A stretch of DNA of 64,000 nucleotides from Cololabis saira (Eukaryota > Chordata > Actinopteri > Beloniformes > Belonidae). The notes under the pieces were generated by a model. That model was not told where the DNA came from and searched no databases. It saw nothing but the letters and a program-made list of their open reading frames with translations. The translations under genes and the position numbers were made by a program. The stretch spans positions 25,293,090 to 25,357,089 of the forward strand of contig NC_084591.1 of the NCBI RefSeq assembly GCF_033807715.1, given 5' to 3'. This document shows positions 23,251 through 35,984 of this stretch, in pieces. Numbering within the stretch: position 1 is the stretch's first letter; each line of letters opens with the position of its first letter.

Positions 23251-26200
23251 GTTTCAGGAACTGACGTGATGCGAGGGAACATCATTATGTCCTGTGTTCC
23301 TCCACAGCGCCAGTGGCCTCTGCTCTAAGTGCACGCTGCAACCATCGCACTGTAGTGACAGCGGGTGGACTAATTTGCGGTGTTGCAGTTGTGCTTGGGG
23401 CTTTTGCCCGTAACTTGACTGAACTCTACATAACAGTTGGGTTTCTAAATGGTAAGTGATACCATGCACACACCCACAAGCAAGCCCAAGCTATGTTCAG
23501 GAAACGTGGTTGACACTCACCTCCTTTCTTGCAGGATTAGGCTATGCATTAACGTGGACTCCTACGGTGACCATGCTGGGCATGTACTTTGAAAAGAGGC
23601 GACCGGTGGCTAATGCCATGGCCAGTTCTGGGGAGTGCATTATTACCTTCGTCCTCACACCTCTGTTCCAGCTGCTGATTGACAGCTTCTCCTGGAGGGG
23701 TGCTCTGCTAATCCTGGGTGGCTTGCAGCTTAACATGTGCGTTTGTGGTATGCTGCTGAGGCCCCTGAAAACCAAAAAAGAAGGGACTTGTGTCAGTGCG
23801 CTCAAAGCAGAGGAGGAAGACTTGTCCATGGACCTGCTTCCACAAGAGGGCATGGATGAGAACAAGTCGAGCATTCAAATCCAAAAAGGACTGGACGTAT
23901 CAGAGGGGTCTAATAAAGAAACGTCTAAGACATGTCTCGAAGAAGAGGAGGAACTTAATTCGACACAAGGCTCTATTGACAGTTCAGAGAGTCTGAAAAC
24001 TAAGATCCTACAATATGTTGATTATAGACTCATCTCAAATGCCCCTTTCATGGTCTACTCTATGTTTGGGGTATTTTGTGCTCTGGGTTTATTTGCCCCA
24101 TCTCTGTTCCTGGTTCCATATGCTCGCAGTAAGGGGATTGAGGAGTATCAGGCAGCTGCACTCATGTCAATCTCAGCTGTGATGGACCTCTTTGGAAGAG
24201 TGTTCTTCGGTTGGTTGGCGAACCTGAGACTTGTGGAGACGGTATGTTCAGGGTATTATTAACGTGATGGGAAATGTTCTGGCTTGTTTTCTTTTTTTGC
24301 CTAAACTCAATGTTAGCCAAAAAAAAAAAAAAACGGTAAATGATTGTTCAGCTCAACCACAAATGAGAGGCGGTGAAAGATAATATTGTACCAATTAGGA
24401 ATGGGCGATATTTTACCATTCACGATATACCGTCAAAAAAATTCCTCACGATAAGAATTTGTCATCTCACGATAAGAATTTGTCATCTCACGGTAAAAAC
24501 GATAAATTCCCGTTGATGATGTTTTTGTGTAAAGCTGATTTATAGTTCTGCGTTAAATCCACGCACAACGTACGTGAAGGAAGGAAGGAAGGAAGGAAGG
24601 AAGGAAGGAAGGAAGGAAGGAAGGAAGGAAGGAAGGAAGGAAGGAAGGAAGGAAGGAAGGAAGGAAGGAAGGAAGGAAGGAAGGAAGGAAGGAAGGAAGG
24701 AAGGAAGGAAGGAAGGAAGGAAGGAAGGAAGGAAGGAAGGAAGGAAGGAAGGAAGGAAGGAAGGAAGGAAGGAAGGAAGGAAGGAAGGAAGGAAGGAAGG
24801 AAGGAAGGAAGGAAGGAAGGAAGGAAGGAAGGAAGGAAGGAAGGAAGGAAGGAAGGAAGGAAGGAAGGAAGGAAGGAAGGAAGGAAGGAAGGAAGGAAGG
24901 AAGGAAGGAAGGAAGGAAGGAAGGAAGGAAGGAAGGAAGGATAGATAAGGATCCTGTTTGATGTTTTTGTGTAACAAACATGACGGATCTGAGAGCGAGA
25001 TTTATAGTTGAAAAGGTGGAGTTGAATTGGTATTTTTTTTTATCCTCATTTTTATCGTTATCAGGATAAATGCCAGAAATATGTGATACATTTTTTAGTC
25101 CATACCGCCCATCCCTAGTACCAATTAGTGATGTGATTCCACAGGGGTTGTGTATATCAAATAAGACTTAAACAATTAAACTTAAAAATGTTCTTTTCAT
25201 TTAGCTTTAGTCCTTGTAACTTATAGCAAGAAAGAAAATGAGTGCGTACTACTTTTTGTGTGGGAGCAATAGCTGATGTGGTATCTGCTTACTCTCTGAT
25301 CCAACCAGGTGCAGCAGCTGACCGCCACAGTGATCCTGCTCGGTACTGTGCTGCTCCTATGCCCACTGGCCTCCTCATTCTACGAGCTGGTGGCCTTTAG
25401 TGCAGCTCACGGACTGGTGTTTGGCGCCACGGTCTCCATCCACATCACAGTGCTGCCCGAGATTGTGGGCGTGCAAAGGTTCGGAAGCGCACTGGGCTTT
25501 TTCATGCTGATACGCAGCAGTGGAGGCCTGTTCGGACCACCCATCGCTGGTGAGCCTCCACAGCCAAAACACAGTGAGCCAAGCGTGCACATCAAAAATG
25601 TGGAATTCAGCTTGATGTGGAACCGTCAATGATTCATTCCACTCTGGTGTGAGCTGCAAATAAACACAAAGCTGCACAGAATATAACAGCATTTATTTAA
25701 CATATGCTAATGTTTATATTTTCAAAAGCTCTCAATCACATTGTTTTCTTGATGTTCTAACACCACATTAAATCTCACCTTTTGGATTTGCTTATACATC
25801 ATTCAGTGTTGTAATTGCAGCTCAGTGAGCCTCATTCACACAAAATGATATTCTGATACTCCCCCTGACATGCAGCACCACCCTTCAATTAAACATGCAC
25901 TTTGGAGTTTTCTCTCTGTTGGCTTTTATTCTGTCCTGCAGAACGTGAGAATAGTTGTGGAAACATAATGGAGGAACAGTTGATGTGAAAAGCCAAAATA
26001 TGTTGCAATCAGAATTCGTTGTTGGCTTTAAAGATATGAAAAATCTGATTTTTTTAAATTTGAGTATCAGAAACAGTCAGAAAATGTAATATTGGTATCT
26101 CATCATTAGAGCTGGGTATCATCACTGACCTCCCGATACGATTCCGATACACTAGGTCCCAAGACGATACGATTTACGATACGATTCGATATCGATATTC

Positions 26201-28306
26201 TGGTTACAATAAGGGAATAACGTGATCCTTCCACGCGCCACGTCCGGCCAGAGAAACCCCACCCTGCCTGGTGAAAAGATGCAGCCTACTCACTCCTCAA
26301 GTAAGGAGGAGACTTGAGCTCAGTGCAGGACCTCCCGGGGTTGGTAGATGGAGCAATGCCCAGGACTGACTTAGGTAGGAGCACTGGGGGATAAAATGGG
26401 GGAAAAAAATCGGGATTAAAAAATATAATTTTTTTTTTTTTAAATCGATACTTGGATTTATGTATCGATAATCGTTCCTACACATGCATATCGATAAAAT
26501 ATTGATATATCGATATTTTTAACCCACCCCTACTCATCATAGGTAGCATCGTATAGCTGTCTTAATATTTTGTGTCTTACCATGCCTTTGAAGTTTTCTA
26601 CACCACAATTACGAGTATTTGAATAACTTTGTGTGGCTTGAGAAAATCTGGACTTCAAGAGGAAGTAAATTTCCAATAAGTGAAATCCATTTTAGTGAAT
26701 AGGAAGGGTAAATAATGGCTGGACAGACATTGTTTTTCCTTTTTATTTCTACATTTTTCACCAACAAATACTGCTCGCCACCACTAAAAACCCTCTCAGA
26801 TAAACTAGCTAGCGTTTGAATTATATTATAGACACATACACACAGCTCTAAACAAAAACGGTGAATACAGGCTGAAAAATCCCAACTTCACTTGGTTTTC
26901 AGGCGGACATACAGCTGCCAGATTGTGTCCTGCCTCTGAGCACATCCAGCTGTAAATTAGCCAGGGAAACCTTTCCAAAAGACTAAAAGACTAGAAAATT
27001 ACACTTATTCACATATTTAAACTGTGGATCGTTCATCTGATGCCATTAATGGATTTCCAACAAGGTTGGTGTATTGAGTTCGGGAGAGAAAATAGGGAAT
27101 GAGAGTAATTGTAGTAATTGAAGTGTGACGCAATGCTGCTTTGGCACAAAATAGTTTTTTTTTCCCTGCCCCAGGGAAATAGCCAAAGCAGAGGTGATTA
27201 CTGCCAGCCTGGCTTTACAGAAATGCATGAAATAACTACGACCTCTTTGAACTGCAGTACATGTGTCAGAAATGTGTTGAAAATGAAGGACTCAGATTCA
27301 GGCGCAGAGGCAGGTGCAGATTTAACTAAAAGAAAAAGGGGGAAAAAACTAAATTAACTTAAAAGCTAGGGGCACTGCTGAAGCTTGTCTTTCAACAATC
27401 CAAAAGCAAGGAGCTTTGCTGAAAGCCCCTGGGGGAAAAAGGAAAATAATGAACCACAAAGAACAAAAATGAGGGGAATTTATGAAACTGCCGACTGTTT
27501 ACTGTGCACTCAACATAGCATACGATTTGTCTGGCGGTAATCCTTATTTGTAGTGTGTACCCATTCGAGCAATTTTTAATTTTTTACCACATCACGTGCT
27601 GGTCGTCTGCAATACAGTACCAGTTTTCAGTGTTTGAAACGGTGTTCCTCAATTTCCTTTTTAATATTTGCAGATTTAACCTCTAATTAAATAGTTTCTT
27701 CTACAGTAAAACCCGTCACATGTAAATGTATTATAGACAATACTGAGTCAAACGTTACCTGAAGTCAAGGAGAAAAGAAATTAGACAATAGTCCTATTTT
27801 TAACTTGATAGTCACCGACTCAGAGGATGTTTCCAGTTTATATACTGAACTGCTTTCACAGCATTTTTAGTACTTTTAAGGACCAGAGAAATGATTAATT
27901 GAGGATGCATCAAAATATGTTAATGCTGACTATCTCTCATCAATCTATTCATCCATATGTCTGTCTCAGTCTGTTGTTGTTGTTGTCTGTAGATTCCAAC
28001 AGTATTTGTGAAAGAGCTATTTTTTGACCAGCATGAGTGAATTGAAATATATGTTACCATTTAACCTAAAGATTGTATAAAATAAGCCTGTGACAATGGT
28101 TCGTATCACTAACACCTGTACTTTTCCTTTCAGGATTCTTCATTGACAAGATGGACAGTTATGGGACAGGTTTCCTCATGTCTGGGGTGGCCCTCATTGT
28201 TTCTGCGTTGTTCTTGCTCATCCTCTGTAAGATGAAACCAAGGGGTCAGGCTACGGCGACAAAGAACGGACTCAGTGTTGAGGAAAAAGAGGTGGACATG
28301 ACATGA
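22614..28306 (+). CDS. Monocarboxylate transporter, SLC16 family (5 coding exons)
   Basis: Coding exons are 22614-22842, 23308-23451, 23535-24241, 25309-25549 and 28134-28306; all introns are GT-AG and phases join cleanly to 497 codons plus TGA. This is a 12-span major-facilitator membrane carrier, expected to move monocarboxylates or related small acids across the plasma membrane. The SLC16 signature PDGGYAW is at residues 18-24 at the start of helix 1, and YFEKRRPVANAMASSGE (142-158) is the second family motif. A long acidic/serine loop (about 190-275) separates the six-helix halves, and the tail is short and charged. The ATG is the first in the exon and gives an intact N-terminus; exon 1 begins in the 5' UTR at about 22579. 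The sequence resembles the SLC16A6/A13 groups about equally, so I give no symbol and do not predict substrate. Intron 2 is only 83 bp. Confidence 0.93.
23183..23248. repeat. (AC)33 microsatellite
   Basis: 66 bp of uninterrupted AC in the first coding intron of the SLC16 gene, 60 bp before the exon 2 acceptor. Confidence 0.97.
24396..25117. mobile_element. hAT MITE with internal GGAA expansion (SLC16 intron 3)
   Basis: The ends TAGGAATGGGCGATAT and inverted ATACCGCCCATCCCTA are terminal inverted repeats, flanked by the exact 8-bp duplication GTACCAAT (24388-24395, 25118-25125). Half of its 722 bp is the GAAG array at 24576-24941. The sequence just before the array, TTTATAGTTCTGCGTTAAAT, recalls a second teleost MITE family (compare about 61020), so an older nested insertion is possible. 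Confidence 0.85.
24576..24941. repeat. (GAAG)91 microsatellite, 366 bp
   Basis: Practically uninterrupted GGAA tetranucleotide repeat. The long frames on both strands here are translations of the repeat. Confidence 0.98.
26107..26532. mobile_element. hAT MITE (SLC16 intron 4), 426 bp
   Basis: The left end TAGAGCTGGGTATC and inverted right end AACCCACCCCTA are flanked by the exact 8-bp duplication CTCATCAT (26099-26106, 26533-26540). Subterminal regions are rich in ATCGATA/CGATACGAT motifs. No transposase frame. Confidence 0.85.
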
Positions 28307-28890
28307 AAACGTTTCTGTGGTTTATGAGTTTGAGATGGTTTCTGGATCAGAATATCACTGAGCAAAAAATTGAAAACGCCAAGAAAGTGGAGTTTGTGTA
28401 AAGCTGCATCTGCAGGATGAACATTGGAGTTTTTTTTATTTTAATTTTTTAACTATCTCTATGTATTGCCAACTGGAACATTTGCAGCAGCATCTGTGTC
28501 AGTAAATGCACAATGCAGAAACCACTCTTGAATTTTAATTTAAAAGTCAGTTTGAACCTGTTTGTTTTATTATCAGTTATGAAACACCAAAGTGGGAAAA
28601 AAAAGCACCAAAAAAACACAAGTTGACTTTCTCTCTCTGTCTCTTTCTGCTGAACACGACCAATACACTTAATATTCAGTACACTAGAAACACTCCTGCT
28701 TTGAAAGGTCGGTGGGGGTGGTGACCTGTCTGGCTCCTTAAGTGCTCATGATGATAGGGTTCATACACTGGAACCCACTCAGCAGTACTCATGTCACCTT
28801 CATGAGATTCAGTGTCACCAGAAAAATATAAAATAGCAAGTGATTTTTTTTTCAGTGTTTTGTAATAAAATACGTTTTTTTTTGTTGAAC
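28307..28890 (+). other. 3' UTR of the SLC16 gene
   Basis: Follows the stop at 28304-28306 and runs to just past the AATAAA at 28864. T- and A-rich, no frame. Confidence 0.7.
28864..28869 (+). terminator. AATAAA poly(A) signal of the SLC16 gene
   Basis: First canonical AATAAA after the stop codon, about 560 bp downstream, followed by T/GT-rich sequence (TTTTTTTTTGTTGAAC). Confidence 0.7.
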
Positions 28891-31800
28891 AGTTTTTTTT
28901 TTTTTAATCCTTTTTTGTATAACTCTAGTATGGTGCTCCATAGGTGACAGATGCAGAGATGCTACGTTAAAACCTTGTCTATGGCTCCCCCTAGTGGCCA
29001 GCTGCCGATAATGCAGTTTGGAACTTTTCCAGCTGCAAAACTGGATCCGAACTGATCAAAATGTAACAGTGAATATAATGGATTCCAGATTAAAAGATCT
29101 CCAAAAGATATGTTAAAGATAAAACTTTCATTGTGTATTATGTTTATTATTGTACACTAACAGAAAAGTTGAAAAGTGCTATGGAAAAGTAGATGCGACA
29201 GGGAGGACATGATGCACATTTTGAAACCTGAGAGATCTGATAAAATAATTCTGTGGCTGTGAACTCCTCTGAGTAAGGAGGTAGCTCATATAGCTATTAT
29301 ACAGGAAAGTCAGATGGAAAAAGAAAGGCATGACCTTTCAGGCAACTATTGCCCGTGTCATAATATGATTAAGAAATGGCTGTTAAATGGAACAAAGAAA
29401 GTTGTGGTCCGAAACGCCAAGATGACTCTGAGAGAGCACCAATGATTGGATTAAATTCAGGTCAAACCCCATATTTAACTATAAAGCACTTCCAGAAAAA
29501 GGAAGAGGTTTATGTTGCAGCAAATGGCACAGAATATTTGTACTGGTTGAGGGAAGAACATGATTTTTTTTTTTTTTTTTTGAGATTCATAGTTTTATTA
29601 TCATTTTTCATCAAGACAAACAGCAAGGATCAACATCACACTAACAGAAAGAGCAACGCCTTAGGAAATTACATCAGCTCAATTCTAAATCCAATGAAAG
29701 ATAGACTGAAAAAAGTTTATAATTTAGTTAGGAATATGTGAAAACAAACAGAAAAAAAATAAAAGTAAAACGGGAAGAAAATGAATATAAAACTCTTTCT
29801 GAACGTACACTAAAAAAAACACAAGCCTGTTCCAACACCTAGTTGTTTTAACAATATGCCCATGCATTTTTTCTGAACACACATCAAAACAAAATTCACA
29901 AAGGAAAGCATCAGGGAGAGGCTATATGTTTGGGCATGGGCCTAAAACAAATGTATATATGATGACCCAAAAATCTCAAAACCAGAAACATTTTTCAAAG
30001 ATAACGAATGAAATATCAGTGATTATTAAGAGACTGAGAAGTGCTCCAACCTTTGCCACAACAGATACCCCAAAAGTCCTTCAGGTCCTTTTTTTTCATA
30101 ATTTTGAATGTTTAAAATATATAACTGGAAAAATTTATTTTTGTATAAATAAATGACTAGATATTTCATCAAAGAGAGTAGTTTGCAGATGTTTGCTAGA
30201 AGACTGCTTTACAGGTACTTGCATCTGTCTTTTGGTTCCTAACAAATGGTCTTTTTTACTTAATACTAACAAATTAAATCAGAGAAATGAAACGATGAAA
30301 TAAGCTCCAACTCATTACGGTATATCCCAATTCAGTCTGAGATCCATTTAGAAAAGCTTTGCTTAATCCACATCCTCTGCTACTGAATGCTTCTCAGTCA
30401 ACAAGGAAACGCAGCTCTCGTAACCTCAAAACAAAACGATGGCACAGATAAACATATCCAACCTGGAGTCAATCAAATATGCGGTGACTACTATAAATAA
30501 GCATGTCATTCTCCAAAGGTCTGCAATAACAAACTCCCCAGGAAGGTTTATAAACAGTAGCCCACACTGGAATATCCCCCCACACCAAAAGGCTAAAGTT
30601 ATACACACTCGCACACCTCAACACATTCATTACAAGGTAACGAAAACATGCTGCATCAACAAAAGAAAATAAAGAAACCCAAACACAAACAAACACATAG
30701 TGGGTGACTGAAGTAAGGCACATAAAAAAGAAAAAGGTTACTGCCCCTAAATCCACCGGAAATCACTTACTAAGGGGAGAAGTTAGAATTTTCATTAGTT
30801 ATTAGTCATTAATCTATAAGTTTATTATTATTCATCTGGTGCATGGCTGTACTGGCGTAGGCAGCTAAGTCAGGGAGGGAGACGTGTAAAGAAGGAAAAA
30901 TGGAGTGGAGATGGGGAAAAGGGATGTTTCTGTATGTCAAAGGGGAGGAACGGGTTTGCACAGAGCTGGGAAAAACACATGTCCAGGTGGAGCACAGGAG
31001 GAGAAGATGAACGATAGGAAAAAATACAGGAGAAAAAGAGGGAAGAAAACACAAAAACAGGCAGAGAGGGAGATGAGAAGGAAACTAGGGAGGAAAAGAA
31101 GGAAAATAAATCATTCCTGGGCAATGAGAAGCGCCTCATAGCTAGCTGTAAAGTCTTTACTCACTTTAAAGCTCAAATGATAACCCATAATGATACAAGA
31201 ATTAAATATCTACAAAGAGAAAGTAGGAAAGCACAAAACAGACATGACATGATCAATCCAGCAGGAAAGGGCTCATGATCATCGCACTAAATAATAACTG
31301 ACAACCCGATCCACAGAGCGCCTCCACAATCTGACCCTGGAACAGATTACTGCTTCATACATGAGCAAGTCTGTGTCCATGAGCATGGTTTCTAACCCGA
31401 GATGTCTGGAGTCTGGAGTACAAGGCCAATAAATGCACTTATACAAATCAATTTATGGGTTTGCCTGAAACAAATACTCTATATTGGAAAATGTGTCATT
31501 AATGTAAACGTACCTACAAAAGAACAGTTTAACAAACTGTAACAAAGGACGAAACAATACAAGGAGCACAGTTATAGGTAAAAAAAACAATCACATGATG
31601 GTAAATAAGAAGGCTTAAGATTGTTTTCTGAAGAAAAGAAGTATACATGTTGCAGCAGGCCTGCAGGTCTCAGGGAGTTTGTGCCACATTTATGGTGCAC
31701 ACGAACTGAAAGCTGCATCTCCGTGTTTAGTTGTAACTCTGGAGAGCTACGAGACTCACTCAGAGAGATGTTTGTGCTTGCTGGGCCATTCTGGGTGCTT

Positions 31801-34345
31801 TTCCAGAGTATAATTAAATGACTTGAGCAAAACACTGGCAAGCACCTCCAACAATGTGCAGACATGAAACTTGTGTTTAGTGATTTTTTCTTTTACCTTA
31901 TTAGTGGATCTCTGCCCAAGTTCAACATATAATTTCTGTTTGCAAGATTTTTGGCAATAATACACTCTTCCTCGCTGTATTTCTCCTGCCTTTCACTCCA
32001 TTTCCACCTCGTCGACACCATTGTGTTTCCACATATCAAACACTTGTAAAAAGGCATCCATGAGGGGCAAACGAAAAGCAATGACCTCACAATTTATGTT
32101 TGTATAAATCAAGAGCTTTGAAATCACCAGACTGGAAAGCTTTTCCATCTGATGTGGATAGTCTATAAAAGTGGAGTGGATAGCGTCATGTTCCCCTCGT
32201 CCTCCTTTATAGTAAGTAGATTGTGCTAAAGCCTTCACTCAGCTATTCGGTATCTGAGTGTGCGTGTTTTTACTTCGTTAAAATGCTCAAACAAAAAAAA
32301 CTAAATGGCGTGCTCTCAGCCAATACAAATGCCAAAGATTTCCCAACCAGCTGCTCGAGGTCACACTTTATTAGATGCACATTAAAACCAAATGTTGTGA
32401 GCTTTTGAAATGTGAGACAATAAAAGACTATGAAGTTCTTTTTTTTATTGCTGATGACATATTAGATGTCAAACAGAAAAAAAAATGTTTTCAATTAACT
32501 ATGTGAATTAAAAACAAAAAGAACTTTGCTCATGGCAAATGCAGGAAGGAATAAATAATATGTAAGACGAGACTGCATTAGAAAACAGGTTGAACTGGGA
32601 GTGCATTATGTTTTTTTCCAACAGATTTTTATCTCAGATACTGTTGTTTTTAAGAGCTAAGTGAAAATCGTCCCAAATACTGCGCCCCAGTTGGTACCGA
32701 ACAATCACAGATGACCCCTTGACCACTTAGGTTGACATCTGACCCCAGATAACTGATTTGGAAAGAATGAGTTTGACAAGCTTCTGCACACTGAAGCACA
32801 AGTGGCCCACCAGAGAAGCTTGTAAACACTACAAATTAATGACTTGTTGAGTCGGATTGCTCATGTTTAACCACACTAGCACTGAAACTACAATGTCGCT
32901 GGGAGGTGGGACTCATTGGCAGTCTAAGTTTTGACATCCACGTTGACCTCAGATAAAAACAAAAATTAAATAAAAAATACAAAAACTACAGTAACTTTAC
33001 ATCCTCTCAAAGGGACTGAAAAGTGCTTGAACCAGGAGTGCAGCAGTAGCAACGAGGTAGGAAGATAGTAGCCAGCTCATTGAGGCAGGATATAGAGGTT
33101 TGTGCAGATTCAGGCCAGTTCCAAAGCAGAGCCTGGAGCATGCTGGGTATAACGTGGGATAGTGCTTTAGACAGAGTCCTATCAAATTGGCCACAGAGCC
33201 AGCAGACTTTGCTTTAGCATGGTGGCGGATCTTGGAAGGAGTGGCGTGAGCCACGTTGTACTAAACCCCCAGACCCAGGCCCAGCCTCTTAGTGTAAGTG
33301 AAAGTGAAGGTTGAAAGACCCAAAAATCTAGTGATTCTGGTAAATATCACTAATGTTGCACCAATATTCTCCACTTGCACTGCCAAATTCTTGTGAGATT
33401 TGCAAAATAACATACACAATCTTTCTTGCCAGTTGGCACTTTTATTTTTTCCTGGAAAGTGTCTCCCTTTTTCCAAATGGCTTCTACAGAGGACTTTCTG
33501 GGTGGTTCTGTGAAACAAACCAGCTGTTGTCGTGCAGCAAGATGATGAACACTAAAAAGCTTTAGATGCTGTAATTAACTATACAAACAACCATGATCAA
33601 TCAAATGTCTATACGGTCTGAAATAGATATAATAAAAGCACAGTATACAGACATTACTCCTTGAAAATATTTTGGGAAAACACTGAGTCCACGGCATGTC
33701 AACATAAGAATCAGCATAAACCACAGTACGTTTTCAAAGCTCGCAAAACAGCTACAGGAGCTGGTATCAATTATGACACACATGCAGAACATATTCCTCT
33801 TTGGTTCATGTAAAATCATACTGACTGCACTTTCACAAGCATCTTCGGGAATTGGAGAGCTGCCCTGTACTCCGAGCCAGAACTGTTTCTGGATACCTTC
33901 CAATTATTACACCATGAATCAGGCAGGAATTCCTCTTGACAGTGAAAGAGGAGGAGCATGTGAGGAGGAGCCCAGTGAGACTTGCAGGCAGAGCTACAGT
34001 CCATTTCTCCCTTCAGGGATCACCTGTCAGGTAAAAGGTTTTCCATCTTCCAAGTCGGGCCTGTCTTTGAAAAGATTAATAATCTGACATTTTTTTTACT
34101 GAGGTGTTCCCTGATGGTGGTCTCATTTCCATCCTTTAATGATGCATAATACTGATTCACACTCTTCTGATGGGAAATGTTGTGCCCAGACTGTATTAAA
34201 TGTTCTCTTAAGCTATGTGTTAATATACCTGAAGTTAATGTATCTCCAGGCTGAATAATGACACCCCACACCCTGCTCTTGCCTTTTTAATACAATGTGA
34301 TATTGTTGTCTGCTGTGAATTCAAGAATTATATTTTAGACTCTAT
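28891..34345. other. Long intergenic region, nothing recognised
   Basis: 5.4 kb without an exon-like frame or bounded mobile element that I can support. A poly(T) run lies at 29562-29580 and a purine-rich patch at 30890-31130. The short frames on both strands lack family resemblance and splice context. Confidence 0.4.
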
Positions 34346-34349
34346 CTGT

Positions 34350-34560
34350 TTCAATTCAATTCAATTCAATTCATATTTTATTTCCAGCAATACAACATAA
34401 CATAAGTGACCTGCATGCAACATAAAATTAAACAAATACCTTTATCAGGTTTATCAGGTGCAGGTTCAAAATACAAATTAATTTGTCAACACTCGAAAGG
34501 GAGTGGGAAGAAGAAAACTTATTTAATCCCACCCCTTTTTTTTAAGGCTTCCTCTTGTCT
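34350..34560 (-). mobile_element. L2-like LINE 3' end (antisense)
   Basis: A (TTCAA)n tail at 34350-34372 is followed by sequence whose complement contains ATTAAATAAGTTTTCTTCTT and CCCACTCCCTTTCGAG, a typical L2/Maui-type 3' UTR of fish. Only the 3' end is seen. Confidence 0.55.
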
Positions 34561-34699
34561 CAACATTTGAACCAAAACAATGAACAAAAGACCTATATCA
34601 AATTATAATAAAAATTATTCTACAGTTCACCTCACCTATTCACACACATTGTGGCTGCGAAATGCAGATGCATTTCACAACCACAATGCGCGCAAATCC

Positions 34700-34930
34700 A
34701 ACAACAATATATATAGTAATATTTATAGTTAACCGTAACTTATATTTATAATACACCGTTAACTTATATTTATAATAAATACCAGCAATGGTAAGGACAA
34801 AAATACCAGAAGGTAATGGACATAATGGACATGGACATATAGTACATACATATAGTACATACATACACGTCAGTGATGGTAAGAACAACATTACAAGAAG
34901 GTAATGTACAATACATACTTACTAAATGAG
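34700..34930. repeat. Locally duplicated AT-rich repeat
   Basis: AACTTATATTTATAATA occurs twice within 40 bp, ATATAGTACATACAT twice in tandem, and GATGGTAAGAACAA-AAGGTAATG-type segments twice. Together they look like a decayed local tandem duplication. Confidence 0.6.
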
Positions 34931-35401
34931 GAACAACAATTAAACAAACATTGCAAGACCGAAGTTGATTTAACATAGTGTTACCACCCACTCTCTTTAT
35001 AATTTGACCAGTGTTTAAGGGAACAATGCGTGAGACCATTTAACCATGATGTCAGCATGTCGCCTACAGCTGGAAACTAATATCCCCTTCACTTAAAATC
35101 ACACAGAAAATCAAACAAATGTTTTTAGCCATGAATTACGTGATTGCCTACAAGAACATTAGGTATCATAAGCAACTTATACAGATTGAAGGAAAGAATG
35201 ACTGCTGCATTTATGCATGAATGAAGGAACGAATATAAGATCTGGCACAAATGAGAACCACAATAAGGAGAAATTAGATAAATAAGATCTCAGATGAACA
35301 ACAAGCTTTTAAATACTAGACTGTATTTATTTAACAAAATCTACGCCAAGACATAGAAGCATTGTATAGAAAACTATGTAGATAGACTTTTAGTGCATCT
35401 A

Positions 35402-35982
35402 CCATATTTTCTGGACTATAAGCCGCACCCGCATATAAGCCGCATCCGCTCTATTTTTAAAAAAATTTAAAAAAGATATATAAGCCGCACCCGCATATAA
35501 GCCGCATCTGCTCTATTTTTAAAAAAAATTTAAAAAGATATACAAGCCGCATCCGCTCTATTTAAAAAAAAGATATGCAAGCTGCAGATATTTATGTTGT
35601 TAGATTAGATATTTACTACATGTACAGAACGATTTTGAACTGTAAATGATGTACATGTTTGTACCTAAATAGATCCTTTCCTAACATTGTCTTTTAACAC
35701 GACAGCAACTTTGCTGATTAAAACGGTACAGAACCAAGAGAAAATGACCGGTATTTATTTATCTATTTATCTGTTTGAAATCTGCTTCTACCTACTTCTA
35801 TCTGTTAAAGAAGAAGTAGCGTATTCTTCTTTGCATTTATTTTGTCTTAGTTTTGATTCTAATTTCCGGTTAGAGCGCCCCGAGCGGTGGAAGAAAAATC
35901 CACAGAATAAAATAACCTTTGTATGAGCCGCACGGTTGAAAACCTATGAAAAAAGTAGTGGCTTATAGTCCAGAAAATACGG
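35402..35982. mobile_element. DNA transposon MITE with GGACTATAAGCC ends, 581 bp
   Basis: CCATATTTTCTGGACTATAA at the left and its inverted copy TTATAGTCCAGAAAATACGG at the right are terminal inverted repeats, flanked by TA. Near the left end a unit with AAGCCGCACCCGCATATAAG followed by A/T runs is repeated about 2.5 times. A 79-codon frame in the interior is probably not a gene. Confidence 0.8.
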
Positions 35983-35984
35983 TA

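Noticed and set aside
23456..23534. Alternative start of the SLC16 exon 3 frame upstream of the acceptor
   Set aside because: This stretch is the 83-bp intron 2; exon phases on both sides join perfectly at 23451/23535.
24540..24981. Long frames of repeated Phe-Leu-Pro-Ser and Lys-Glu-Gly-Arg on both strands
   Set aside because: They are translations of the GAAG microsatellite; every frame is open in a tetranucleotide repeat without a stop.
35687..35926. 79-residue frame
   Set aside because: Located inside the 35402-35982 MITE and lacking transposase features.
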